Assembly: GCA_963575745.1 (NCBI GenBank)
Contig: CAUYUJ010017649.1
Span: 1 to 52,500, forward strand
DNA: 52,500 nucleotides
Source of the DNA: Prorocentrum cordatum
Taxonomy: Eukaryota; Sar; Dinophyceae; Prorocentrales; Prorocentraceae
Direction: 5' to 3'
Below are positions 19,700 through 28,605 of the stretch, in pieces; the stretch's first letter is position 1; each line of letters begins with the position of its first letter. The notes under the pieces are model-generated. The model had not been told where the DNA came from, made no database searches, and was given only the letters and a program-made list of their open reading frames with translations. The position numbers were made by a program, and so were the translations under genes.

Positions 19700-20640
19700 T
19701 TGCGCTCTGGGGGCGCATCGCCATCATCACCATCATCGCCATCGTTATCATCGCCACCGTCGCCATCACGATCATCGCGTTTCCCTTTCACAGGCGCGCG
19801 CGCCCGCCCGCGGGTGCGCAAAACGCGCGCGCAAACCGCGTGAAATAAATTACACAAAATACAAAAAAAGAAAAGCTGTTTAACAGCCTCACGCGCACAA
19901 ACACACCTACACACATGCGCACACGCACGCACTTACACATTACTTCACACTCGCATACACGCGAACAGACCTACACGCATACACGAACACACGCACTGAC
20001 AACATACATCTCACACGCACACACGCGCACACATACATTCACACGCACATACCGAAGCGCCTCACGCACTCACACGCGCACAGACGCACACCCACGCGCA
20101 CTCACACGCACGCGCGCACGCACTCTTGTAGCTCTTGGTCTGGAGATCCAGCGCGTACTTGTAAGCCTTGGGCCGTGAGCATGTAGCAACGGGGTCCTGC
20201 GTGTTATCCCTTTCGTCGGTGATGACAGCCGCGCTCTGAGTCTTGGGCCCCGTGCCCTATGCCCTAAAGCAAACAATTGGGGGATACGTGCTCCTTTGAA
20301 CCGCTATTGGGCGTCGTATCATCCCCCCCCCCCCTAATAGTTTTACGGGCCAGACCGCTGGGCGGTCTTTGTGACTTTTTGTCGCTTTACATTTTCCCGA
20401 GATCGGGACTTCCCGAGCTCCGGAGCTCCGGACTTCCCGAGATCGGGAGCTCTGGAGCTCCGGACTTCCCGAGATCGGGAACACAGGTTCTCCTGGCAAA
20501 AACATTTTGGCATTTGCTCATTATACCACATATAGATCTACTTCGGAACATATTACTTGGATTGCTTCTCTGGCGTTTCTCTCCTGTGACCGATCTGGGG
20601 CTCAGGTCTTCTGCCCCTTCCATTTGTTTGGGCGCAGCTT
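19700..20640. other. non-coding spacer: CAT and CACACG microsatellites, palindromic repeats
   Basis: CATCATCGCCAT-type repeats at about 19718-19775, and CACACGCA/CACTCACACG repeats at about 19890-20125. At about 20395-20482 is a set of direct and inverted repeats built from GACTTCCCGAGATCGGGA and GAGCTCCGGAGCTCCG. No gene is seen. Confidence 0.6.
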
Positions 20641-20676
20641 TGCTTTTGCATCGTAACCCCCTACGAAGCCTGGGCC

Positions 20677-22155
20677 ATGGCGAGTGGCCCTGCGACTGGG
20701 CTCCAAGAGCCTTCTCAGGCCAACGGATCTCGCGACGGGCAGGTGCTTGGCGGCGAGTTGCCCGACATCGAGGACCTTCTCTCGTGCCCCGAGATGCCTG
20801 CGGCGCCCGTCAACAGGTGCCTTGGCAACGGCAGGGCGCAGTTCCAGCCTGCCGTCGCCCAGCCCCTGTCGTTCCCCATGGGCCCCCTCGCCCAGCCCGT
20901 CAAGTTGGAGCAAACGATCGGCGACGTAAAGGTGGAGGGGGCCCTTCCCGAGAACTCTGAGCACCCTGAGGCCGACGCGCAGGTGCCTGCTGCTGATGAG
21001 GAGGAGGAAGAGGAGAAGGAGGAGGAGGACCCCAAGGCGAAGGAACTGCAGATGGTCTGCACGTCTTTCTACACCAAGACCTGCGAGATGATGAAGTACA
21101 CGCGCGTTAAGCCGCCGTTCCCGCCAGAGGACGAGAGCATGGCACAGCCAGTTCAGGATTCAGCAGATGGAGGAGCTGATGATGAGGATGCCGATGCTGC
21201 CTCCGATGCAGGTGGTCATCACGAAGATCAGGAAGGCCAAGACGCGTTGGCGACCGAGGTCGAAGACGGCGACTCTGTGTTGGAGTTCACTAAGAAGAAG
21301 GGCGTCAATGTATATTCATTGGCGCAGAAGTGGCCGACGTCGTCAACGTTGGCGCCAGTGGCCAAGATCAGGCAGACCATCAACGGGTACTTGGATGAGA
21401 CGGTCAACCCGAAGTGGTACGAGGAGTTCGTGCTCGGCACCCTTCACGCCTTGCACAGGCGCCTGACGAAGCATAAAGATAAAATCGAGGGCAAAGTCCA
21501 ATTCGACATCCAGGTGGCGTACCACCAGTTGGACAACCGCGTCTTCTCTTTGATCTCCCTCCACAAGTCTGTGAAAGCATGGCTTGATGCCCAAGTAAAC
21601 AAACTCTTACAGGAGACCCTCGAACCGTTTTCCGTCGTGATTGCCTACATGATGCACACTGGCAGGCGCATGTCAGAGGAGCTCAACATCGTCATGCTAT
21701 ATGCCACATTCCAGGGGATGGCGCTAAATTTGGAATCGCTCGCCGACGCCATCGATAAGTTCGACGTCAGCATCTTCAGCCTCCTGAGCAAAATGACGGA
21801 GCTCGACCCGCCTGAGGACCAGGGAGCGCAGCCAGCTGAGCCTACTAAGGAGGCCGTGAAGGGTAAGCCGAAGACGGGCAAAAGCGCTTCGGCTGCAGAC
21901 AAGGCCGCGGCGGCTGCGAAGAAAATTGGAGAGGCGCTCAGGGCTCGAGCAGTCGTCGGCCAGACCCCCGTCTTCCACTTCGCGGCCATGGTGTCTGAGT
22001 CCATGCAGACGTGGCTGTCCGACCTGCCCGAAAGCATCGTGAAGAACGAGGTCCAGGCCTACGACCTCATGGTCGAGATCGAGGTGGTCCTCAACAACTG
22101 GAGGAAGAAGGAGCTCATCATGAGGACCGAGTCGGAGGACGATACCTTCTCTGAG
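20677..22155 (+). CDS. element gene B, exon 1: acidic helical protein of unknown function
   Basis: 493 codons from ATG 20677 (GCCATGG context). An acidic cluster DEEEEEEKEEEDPKAKE starts at residue 107. Residues about 200-390 look mainly helical (KWPTSSTLAPVAKIRQTING, YEEFVLGTLHALHRRLTKHK). A Lys/Ala stretch follows (about 395-425). VKLE (75-78) and VKVE (84-87) fit the sumoylation consensus, suggesting nuclear location (inference). The exon ends phase 0 at CTGAG|GTACC. I recognise no family. Its place inside the mobile element suggests an accessory transposition or regulatory protein. Confidence 0.65.
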
Positions 22156-22330
22156 GTACCGCGTGGCAAAAAAGCCTCTGACCATCCAGAGCTTTCGTTT
22201 TCCATGGGAGGGCCGTTGAAAAAACCAACAAAAACAGATAAGACGATTTTCTTTTTGATATCTCCAGGCCGGGTTAAAATCGAGTTTTGGATACCCTCAG
22301 GCAGGGTGAAAATCAAGTTTTGGATTCCAG
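22156..22330 (+). other. intron of gene B (GT-AG, 175 bp)
   Basis: GAG|GTACCG...GATTCCAG|ATG joins the two exons in phase 0. The intron contains a 31-bp imperfect direct repeat (CAGGCCGGGTTAAAATCGAG near 22267 and CAGGCAGGGTGAAAATCAAG near 22302). The last copy supplies the acceptor. This intron has normal borders, unlike those of the host gene. Confidence 0.65.
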
Positions 22331-23552
22331 ATGCTACGGATGAGTCGGGGCATTTTCGCCTTGGAGGTGCTGCACAGCGTCGCCGTGGTCGCGAGGTGCG
22401 TCAACGTCGTCGAGTCTGCCAGGCCCCCGACTGCCCAAGTGCGGCAGGCGAGGAGGGTGATCCTGGACTTGGTGAGGCAGCCGAGCTCCCCAGCTTCGGA
22501 GCTCGCGCGCACGATGCAGGCATATCCTGTGGGCAAGGCGCTCATGGAGGCCAGTCGGCTTCACGTGGCTCAGAGCATCGAGGACGACACGGCGACATCT
22601 GCATTCGACCAGGCGTCGAAGAAGTTCGAGCTGAATTTCGCGGAGTGCTTCGACGGCATGGTGCAATGGGTTCAAAAGATGCGTGATGAATCTCAGAAGT
22701 CAGGCTATGCATCAACAATCTGTTTGCCACCCTGGGCGTCTTCTTCACCAGCGCGCACTCGGCGGTCACGAAGTGGTCGGCGGCATCGGCGCACTCGAAC
22801 CTCACTTTCTTCGGGGACAACATCAACAACGCAATGACCATACTCAAGGTCGGCAAGTACATGATGGTGGACATCTACGCTGCGAGCCTTGGGAAGCTCG
22901 TGCCAGACATTGGGGATGCTATTGTTGCAGTTTATCATGGGGTTGAGATGCCAGGCCCAGCAGCAGGCAGCGCAGAGGGTGCCGAGGGCGGTGGAACCAC
23001 CGACGCTGCGGAGACGATCAAGCAAGATCCGAACGAGATAATCGAGAACTTCTCCACGGTTGCTGCGCAGGTGGAGTCCACCCTTGAGACGTTCACGCAC
23101 ACCTTGCACTCCATGAGCGAGAGGTGGAAAAAGTGCGTGCTTCAGTTGCACAAGCGCGTAGGCGACGCCATGGACGACCATATCCCGAAAGAGTACGTGC
23201 TCAATCCGTGCACCTTCGAATCGGAGCTCCAGCACACCAGTGGCCAGCTGAAGGACATGATAGCCATCATGAAGTACTGCGTCGCGCTCGCGCAGGCGAA
23301 GCAGCGGCAGCCGCAGACCCAGGACGAGCTCGAGGCGTTCACGGACACCATCGTGAAGTGCGCGGGCGCGCTGCACTCCGCGCACCAGGCGATGTTCGAC
23401 TTTCGGGGGGTCGAGAGCTTAGCGACCAGCATGGATATCGCGCGTGAGGTGTCAGATCAGTTCAAGCAGTTCGTCGAGACCAGAGGCAAGACGGGAAGCC
23501 CTCCACAGAAAAAACGCCCCGCCTCCCCAGCCCCGAAAGCAAACAACGCCCG
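22331..23552 (+). CDS. element gene B, exon 2, with a frame break near 22683-22697
   Basis: The frame from 22331 (GIFALEVLHSVAVVARCVNV, then FDGMVQWVQKM) is followed by a clear coding frame shifted by one base (INNLFATLGVFFTSAHSAVT from about 22710, then MTILKVGKYMMVDIYAASLG). The switch falls in CGTGATGAATCTCAGAAGTC. A one-base deletion explains it; a 14-nt GT...AG segment (22683-22696) would too, but is implausibly short. The protein is helical, with an acidic/Gly stretch (about 22960-23010) and a basic C-terminal GSPPQKKRPASPAPKANN that looks like a nuclear signal. The frame ends at TAA 23554, or splices at CG|GTAAAA. Confidence 0.6.
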
Positions 23553-23630
23553 GTAAAACACACCGATTTTTGTATTTTTTGATGTTGGTTTTTGGTTCGC
23601 TGGGGCGGCGACGGGGTGCCTTTAGCGGAG
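23553..23630 (+). other. candidate intron of gene B (78 bp)
   Basis: GTAAAACACACCG...TTTAGCGGAG contains a T-rich middle. Using GCGGAG as acceptor joins Asn-Ala-Arg to Ala-Ser-Arg-Gln-Gly-Met-Arg-Val-Tyr in frame, making B2 and B3 one protein. The alternative is that B3 starts a separate gene at ATG 23647. Confidence 0.4.
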
Positions 23631-24576
23631 GGCTTCCCGTCAAGGCATGCGTGTGTACACGGATTGCGCCGACTGCTTCGTCGACGGGAAGCTCGCGGAG
23701 ATATCCCCAGGCCTCAGCTACACCCTGGGCGACGTCAGCGAGGTCGTCATGAAGGAGGTCCCTTTCGCCGACGCATGCGGTAGGCTTTTCGTCGGCTGCG
23801 AGCCCAAGGATCTGCTGCTGGACAGCGTCTATTGGATTGACGGAGAAGCGGAGGATGACACAGCGATTGGGAAGCTTTCTTACAACAAAGCCTTGTCAGA
23901 TTTAGCATCTTTCATGGAAGCGGGCAGCCTTGAGTCTATCCAGATCCCCAACGCCACTCGCAACGGTCAGGTGGAGCGCATGCCAGTGAAGAGTGCGAAG
24001 GTATACTTGGACATGATTGCGCAGGTCAAGGACGTTGCTGGCTGCGCGGCGAAGGTGCATTCAGACCTCAAGAAGCTAAAGCCGACCGACGAGGAGGTCT
24101 TCGGCGCCCACGTCCACGCGCACCGCATGATGCACAGACTGTTGCTTCGTTTGGACGAGCTCTTGAACTCGACGGAGCTCCACGACTTCGAGAAGGCGGG
24201 CTGGGTGTGCAGCATCAACCCTCAGAGCCTCAGGCAGTGGCTCAAGGGGGTCGCAGTCTTTACAGGCCGCGCGAAGCTCACTATGCTGCAGACGATGGCG
24301 AATATATTGCAGACGCACGTCGACTCATGCAAGGCCGTGCTCCCAGATATCAACTCTGCGATCGACGGGAACGGAAACTACGTGGAGAAGATAGCCGTGA
24401 AGATCTTCAGCGACGAGCCCACGGTGGTGGCCGCTTACAACAGGGTGCACAAGACGATGAGCTGGTTAATCAGGGCTGCGAGGATGATGGACGTGACCCC
24501 GCCCGTCGCGGAACACGACGCCACGGCGACCAGCGTGGCAACTGCCTTGGCGTGTTTGGCCACTGGCTTTCAAAGG
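23631..24576 (+). CDS. element gene B, exon 3 (or separate gene from ATG 23647)
   Basis: The frame reads MRVYTDCADCFVDGKLAEIS from 23647, then a mostly helical protein (AKVYLDMIAQVKDVAGCAAK; HRMMHRLLLRLDELLNSTEL; AKLTMLQTMANILQTHVDSC). Coding character fades after TGFQ (about 24576), where GGGTTAGCC gives a possible donor. A GAT/GAC microsatellite follows. No family is recognised. Sequence style is like B1 and B2, so one large protein or a tandem pair is likely. Confidence 0.55.
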
Positions 24577-24615
24577 GTTAGCCGTGCATTATCTGGATCG
24601 CCAGTCGACTTGTGC

Positions 24616-24790
24616 CTACGCTGACGATGAAGATGACGATGGCGATGACGAGGATGATGTAAGACGATTACGCTGACGATGACGCTGACGATGGCGATAG
24701 TGGTGACGGACGATGACGATGACGACGACGATGACGACGACGGTGACGACGACGATGACGACGACGACGATGATGGCGATGACGGCGTTG
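24616..24790. repeat. (GATGAC)n microsatellite in a probable intron
   Basis: GAC/GAT triplets dominate. On the + strand they read as poly-Asp, on the - strand as Ser/Val/Ile runs. The coding frame of gene B resumes after it, so it probably lies in an intron. Confidence 0.8.
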
Positions 24791-24814
24791 GCATAAGCTC
24801 GACTGGCGTGTCTA

Positions 24815-25288
24815 GTGAGATGCGCCGTGCCCCTTGCATCAGCCATGCAGGCGAAGGCGCGGCAGGTGGTGAGCATGATCAAGGGCGTGGAGATGCTCGG
24901 GGAGTTGCGCTTGGCGCCAGACGGCCCACAGCGCGCCCGCGACTACCTCGCGAAGTACCGCAACGAGAAGCACCAGGACGTGCCCGTCGGCTTCTGGAGG
25001 GAGTTCGAGTCGGTCGCGGCGGAGAGCCTCGAGGCAGGCGCCGCCGCCGCCTGCGCTAAGGGCGGCGCGGCGGGCAGCGGCAGCAAGAGCGACGAGAAGA
25101 GCGCCTGCCAGACGCCCAAGGCCAAGGTGGCGCAGCAGGAGGCCAAGTCCACGGCCAGCAAGCAGAAGCCCCAGCTCGACGTGAAGATGGAGCCGCAGTC
25201 TGAGGTTGGCACGAGCAGCGGCGGCACGAAGCGTGGCGCTTCGGGCCCACCGCAGGCCAACAGCCTGAAGCGCGCGAAGCGCGATTAG
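24815..25288 (+). CDS. element gene B, last exon
   Basis: The frame reads AMQAKARQVVSMIKGVEMLG near 24838, then DYLAKYRNEKHQ and FWREFESVAAESLEAGAAAA. A low-complexity Lys/Ser/Ala tail follows, ending SLKRAKRD and TAG 25286-25288. VKME near 25180 again fits a sumoylation consensus, and KRAKRD could be a nuclear signal. The acceptor is probably one of the AGs at 24810-24855. The function is unknown; it looks like the C-terminus of the gene B protein. Confidence 0.55.
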   Translation: MRCAVPLASAMQAKARQVVSMIKGVEMLGELRLAPDGPQRARDYLAKYRNEKHQDVPVGFWREFESVAAESLEAGAAAACAKGGAAGSGSKSDEKSACQTPKAKVAQQEAKSTASKQKPQLDVKMEPQSEVGTSSGGTKRGASGPPQANSLKRAKRD

Positions 25289-25299
25289 GGTGCTCTCGC

Positions 25300-26248
25300 C
25301 TTTTCACGGCCTCGCTGGGGCCACCTTGGGGTGAATGGGGGGAGAGATAAGCCATAGAAATAGTGCTTGGGCTCGAACCGTACACACAGACACGAAGAAT
25401 ACACCAGCAACGTAACGCATGGGGCACACACACACGCGTGAGCTCACAATAAACCTAAACTATCATTGAAACTTGAATTAAGCGCACGGCCCCTAACAAC
25501 ACACAATAACATCAACAATGCGACCGAACACGCACAGCGTACACAATCTAAACGCAGGACAACCCACACACACATATGCTGTCAGGGCGAGGTGGTCTCT
25601 CGGGCCTTCCAGGCGTTTTCCAGCCTGCGGGGGAGGGCTTCCAGGCGCTTTTGAGGCCTGCCTCTTAGGCCACTGCCCGTGCTGGGCCAGAGGGCCTGCC
25701 GCGGGCGAGTGGCGACAGGGCCGCTGCAGGCTGCAGCGGGGAGGCGGCGACAAAACGAGGGGGCCCGCAGGCGGCGCGAGGAGAAATCTGCGCCGCTCCT
25801 CTCGCCGATCACCAGCACCACCCTCCCTCCACCTCCCACTCCCGCCCCTACTCCCCCATCCCACTCCCGTCCCGACTCCCCTCCCATTCCCGCCGCTACT
25901 CCCAAGTCCTGTCCCTACTCTTCCCCGCCCCCTCCACCTCCTACTCCTACCTCTGCCGTGTCTCTGGCTTATCCTCCTGCTGCTGCTGCTCCTCGGTGCT
26001 GCTCCTGTTACGTGGGGGCACGGGGCTGCACCTTTGTATTTCACATAGGGTCGGAGTGGTTAGGACCAGCGGTATCTGTCAACATCCCGTGTGAAAAGCG
26101 ATCCGTGAACATAAGACGTCCAGTTTCGAGACGAGCGGGGGGTGACGACGACGACGAGCGACGAGCGACGAACGATGAAGGGCGAGCTTCGAACGATGAT
26201 CGGCGAAGAACGACGAATGGCGAAAGACGAAGGGCGGACGACGAATAC
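25300..26248. other. non-coding 3' part of the element
   Basis: A CACACG microsatellite near 25380-25440, C-rich sequence with CTCCCACTCCCG-type repeats at about 25805-25960, and ACGACGAACGA-type degenerate repeats at about 26140-26245. No gene is supported. Confidence 0.55.
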
Positions 26249-26276
26249 TTGAGTTTCCCAGGGGGGTCAGAGCTGC
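26249..26276 (+). repeat. internal copy of the terminal repeat
   Basis: TTGAGTTTCCCAGGGGGGTC followed by AGAGCTGC matches the element's terminal repeat. It is oriented like the left end, 293 bp from the right end. With the right TIR it forms an inverted pair (26249-26541). Confidence 0.75.
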
Positions 26277-26394
26277 AGGGGGTGGCTTAAGTAGGTTAGG
26301 CAAGGCTGAGCAGGGGGATGTGCCTCAAATTGCGTTCTAAAGTTGACATTGACCCGAAAATGTGAAGACCGATGTGCACGTAAAGACGATATGT

Positions 26395-26500
26395 CTTTAA
26401 CCAGTGTCGCCGCCAGACGTGTTGACGAATGGAGTGTCGCCGCCAGACGTGTTGACGAAACGCATGTCCGAGGGGTGTGTCGCCGCCCCGCGTCTTGACG
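26395..26500. repeat. subterminal GTGTCGCCGCC motifs
   Basis: GTGTCGCCGCCAGACGTGTT occurs at about 26405 and 26434, and GTGTCGCCGCCCCGCGTCTT at about 26477. Read on the - strand they are GGCGGCGACAC, matching the GGTGGCGACA/GGCGGCGAAA motifs near the left end. Confidence 0.65.
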
Positions 26501-26515
26501 TGGGGCCCCCCCAAG

Positions 26516-26541
26516 AGCTCTGACCCCCCAGGAGGACTCAA
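26516..26541 (-). repeat. right terminal inverted repeat
   Basis: Read on the - strand it begins TTGAGTCCTCCTGGGGGGTC and continues AGAGCTC, the partner of the left end at 6017. Confidence 0.85.
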
Positions 26542-26549
26542 ATGATGCC
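26542..26549. repeat. 8-bp target-site duplication ATGATGCC, right copy
   Basis: Identical to 6009-6016. Either copy can serve as the Met-Met-Pro codons of the transporter. Confidence 0.85.
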
Positions 26550-26901
26550 GCTCTTTTCCAATCTCCCCGGGAGCGACGTCGGTGGGGTCTACGAGAACAC
26601 CGGCGACTCTCTCATGATGGTGGGCCGGAACGGCACGCTGGATTTTGTCTTAGTCTTGTATTTGTTGGGTTTCTGGGGCCTCAACGCCTTGGGCATGATG
26701 GTGATGAAACGCCTCGGTGCGGTCTTCAGATCGGTTTCCAGGAACCTCCAGGCGCTTTTCATATGGCTTATCGACATGGCCCTCTTCTATGGACTGGGCG
26801 AGGGCGGTCTCGGATACGGCCGCGTCGGCGAGCCTTGGCAGGGCCTGGGCTCTTGGGTGCAGGTCCTCGGTTTCCTGGTCATGTCGGCAGGTGTCTTAAT
26901 T
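26550..26901 (+). CDS. SLC35F6-like transporter, exon 3
   Basis: Residues 246-362. It begins LFSNLPGSDVGGVYENTGDS directly after the Met-Met-Pro at which exon 2 ended. Helices lie at about 276-296 (FVLVLYLLGFWGLNALGMMV), 314-326 (LFIWLIDMALFYGL) and 347-362 (VQVLGFLVMSAGVLI). This mirrors the C-terminal half of SLC35F6 (amphipathic loop, 'NFAGISVTK'-like region, then 'ILGFLILLIGTALYNG'). The join with exon 2 is in frame and leaves no gap against the family. The following bases do not resemble the family, and the match resumes at 27713. Confidence 0.85.
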
Positions 26902-27712
26902 CAATCGCTTCGCTCATTCCGCCGGCCCATGTTGCGTCGCTGCTGCTATCTGTCGGTGTGCTCGAGGCGTGCGGGAAGGAGGAACCTGAGGAGACGGAGG
27001 AGGAGAAGGAAGAGGAGAAGTAGGAGGAGGAGGAGGAGGAGGAGGAGGAGGAGGAGGAGGGGAAGGAGCAGGTCCGCACATACCAAGTGAGGCGTGGAGC
27101 ACTCCCTGGCGCGACTGGGAGGGATGAGGGAGGAGTGCTGTCCCTCCAGGCTGCCTCACCCCATGCGCACCTCGGCGCGAAGCTGCCGAGCCAACGCGGC
27201 GGAGGGGACGGGAGAGCTCCGATGCCTGGCCACCCGTGGCCGAGAGAGAGAGAGAGAGAGAGAGAGACGACGCGCTTGATCTTGTTGAGCGGCTCGCTGC
27301 CCCGCACGAGGATGAGGAGGAGGCGGAGGAGGAGGAGGAGGAGGAGACGGAGGAGGAGGAGGAGGAGGAGGAGGAGGAGGAGGAGGAGGAGGAGGATGGA
27401 GACGGGAGGAGGAGGAGGAGGAGGAGGAGGAGGAGGGAGGAGGAGGAGGAGGAGGAGGATCGAAAAAGAACAAACAACCACATAAACGTAAACTTGTGAC
27501 GCTCCGCGCGGATTTCTGGGATCCGCGCCTGGAGCCCCCCGACGGCGCCTCCGGCGCGCCCCTGGCGCGCTCCGCGCGACAGGGAGGGTGGCCCAGGCGC
27601 GGATCCAAGAAATCTGCGCGGAACGCCAAACGTTTGTGCTCATGTGTTTTGTTTCGTCTTCTGGAGGGGGAGGAGATTCTGGCGCGCCTCTGGCCCGGTG
27701 GGCTGGCGAATT
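26902..27712. other. intron 3 of the SLC35F6-like gene (non-GT-AG, AATT borders)
   Basis: AATT occurs at 26898-26901 and again at 27709-27712. Removing one copy plus the interior (811 bp) joins GVLI to YAYGNAVQQ, as the family motif (G-x-LIY-N) requires. No GT-AG pair gives this join, and no clear terminal inverted repeat is visible. The interior holds (GGA)n at 27000-27063 and 27312-27455, a (GA)n run at 27240-27268 and a foldback element (27500-27625). Confidence 0.6.
27500..27625. mobile_element. foldback (MITE-like) element in intron 3
   Basis: The ends are inverted: CGCTCCGCGCGGATTTCTGG on the left, and CGTTCCGCGCAGATTTCTTG when the right end is read on the - strand, continuing GATCCGCGCCTGG on both. 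A diverged relative is at about 33078-33203. It has no coding capacity. Confidence 0.75.
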
Positions 27713-27910
27713 TACGCCTACGGGAACGCGGTGCAGCAGGTGGCCGCGGCGCAGGCGGAGGACGCGGAGCGGCCCTCCCCCGTGCCGGGCCGCATGCGAA
27801 GGTTAGCGTCCCAGATCGACGGGCTGCCCTCCCCGCTGCAGGTGGTGCGCGCGGAGCTCGATGGCAGCGAGGACGAGGACGGGAGCCCCCCCCCCCACCC
27901 TCAGGAGTAA
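27713..27910 (+). CDS. SLC35F6-like transporter, last exon
   Basis: Residues 363-427, from YAYGNAVQQVAAAQAEDAER to TAA 27908-27910. Joined to exon 3 it gives LGFLVMSAGVLIYAYGN, like the last helix and Tyr-Asn turn of the family. A hydrophilic cytosolic tail rich in Glu/Asp/Pro follows (ELDGSEDEDGSPPPHPQE). With all four exons the frame is 1,284 nt, 427 residues, without internal stops, so the gene looks intact despite its 20.5-kb second intron. Confidence 0.65.
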   Translation, partial: YAYGNAVQQVAAAQAEDAERPSPVPGRMRRLASQIDGLPSPLQVVRAELDGSEDEDGSPPPHPQE

Positions 27911-28105
27911 AGGAGGAGGAGGAGGAGGAAGGAGGAGGAGAGAGAGGAGGAGGAGGAGGGGAGGAGGGGTGGAGGAGGAGGAGGAGGGAGGAGGAAGGTA
28001 GGAGGAGGAGAGGAGGAGGAGTAGAGGAGAAGGAGAGGAGGAGGAGGGAGGAGGAGGAGGAGGAGAAGGAGAAGGAGGGGGAGGAGGAGGAGGAGGAGGA
28101 GGAGT
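27911..28105. repeat. (GGA)n tract
   Basis: Nearly pure purine triplets on the + strand, right after the stop codon of the transporter gene. Confidence 0.9.
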
Positions 28106-28556
28106 GAGTGAGTGAGTGCGCTGGGAGGGCGTCCCAATCCGATTGCCACGGCTCTCGAAAAACTATGCCTCTCAGCTCGGGATTTCATGCCCTCTGCGAG
28201 TGATATGGAATAGCCCCAGCTCAGCCGCATTTCGTTCTCGACTGGGCCAGGCCTACGGCGACCACCTGCTACAGCCCAACTGTCGCGAGGCGGTGCCGCT
28301 GCAGCGAGGGGGGTCTCTGCCCTCTCGCTTGCACAGGGAGCAGCCTACCTACCTACCTACCTACCTAGGTGCGGCTCCTCCCTGACGCTGCGCTCTAATC
28401 CGCTCTGCTGCCGCTAGCATCTGCCTGGCATAAACGCTACCTGCATTCGCCATTCTCCTAAGGTTTGCTCTCACCTCACTGGAAATTACATCCTCTCCGC
28501 CTGCAGGCCCTTCAACTTGCGCTCTGTTACCCTCGTCAGGCCGCCAGGGGATCCGA
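28106..28556. other. spacer, no supported gene
   Basis: Unique-looking sequence with a (TACC)n run at about 28343-28367. No conserved frame is recognised. Confidence 0.5.
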
Positions 28557-28586
28557 GAGATCCGCGCGGAGCTCCGCGCGGATCTC
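28557..28586. repeat. perfect 30-bp palindrome
   Basis: GAGATCCGCGCGGAG is followed immediately by its exact reverse complement CTCCGCGCGGATCTC. It ends 19 bp before the introner copy at 28606, and its sequence resembles the arms of the foldback element at 27500. Confidence 0.9.
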
Positions 28587-28605
28587 CAGGCTGGTCTCCA
28601 TGGAT

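Larger units (their letters stand above)
6017..26541. mobile_element. 20.5-kb gene-carrying TIR element acting as intron 2 of the SLC35F6-like gene
   Basis: The element is bounded by inverted repeats: TTGAGTCTGCCTGGGGGTCA on the left, and TTGAGTCCTCCTGGGGGGTC when the right end is read on the - strand. It is flanked by a perfect 8-bp duplication. A second inverted match, TCGGGTCAACATCAAC (6200-6215) against TCGGGTCAATGTCAAC on the - strand (26342-26357), sits about 184 bp inside both ends. Subterminal GGYGGCGAC-type motifs occur on both sides. Inside are a relict spliced leader, gene A (transposase-like), three satellite arrays and gene B, all genes on the + strand like the host. Removing 6017-26549 joins host exons in frame. 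I infer a DNA transposon, possibly hAT-related, that is tolerated or spliced as an intron. Confidence 0.85.

Noticed and set aside
26891-27022. Alternative end of exon 3 at GCAG|GTGTC, or a frame-shifted acidic tail ending at TAG 27020-27022
   Set aside because: Neither gives the family's last helix; joining AATT 26901 to 27713 produces GVLIYAYGN and a natural stop without any frameshift.
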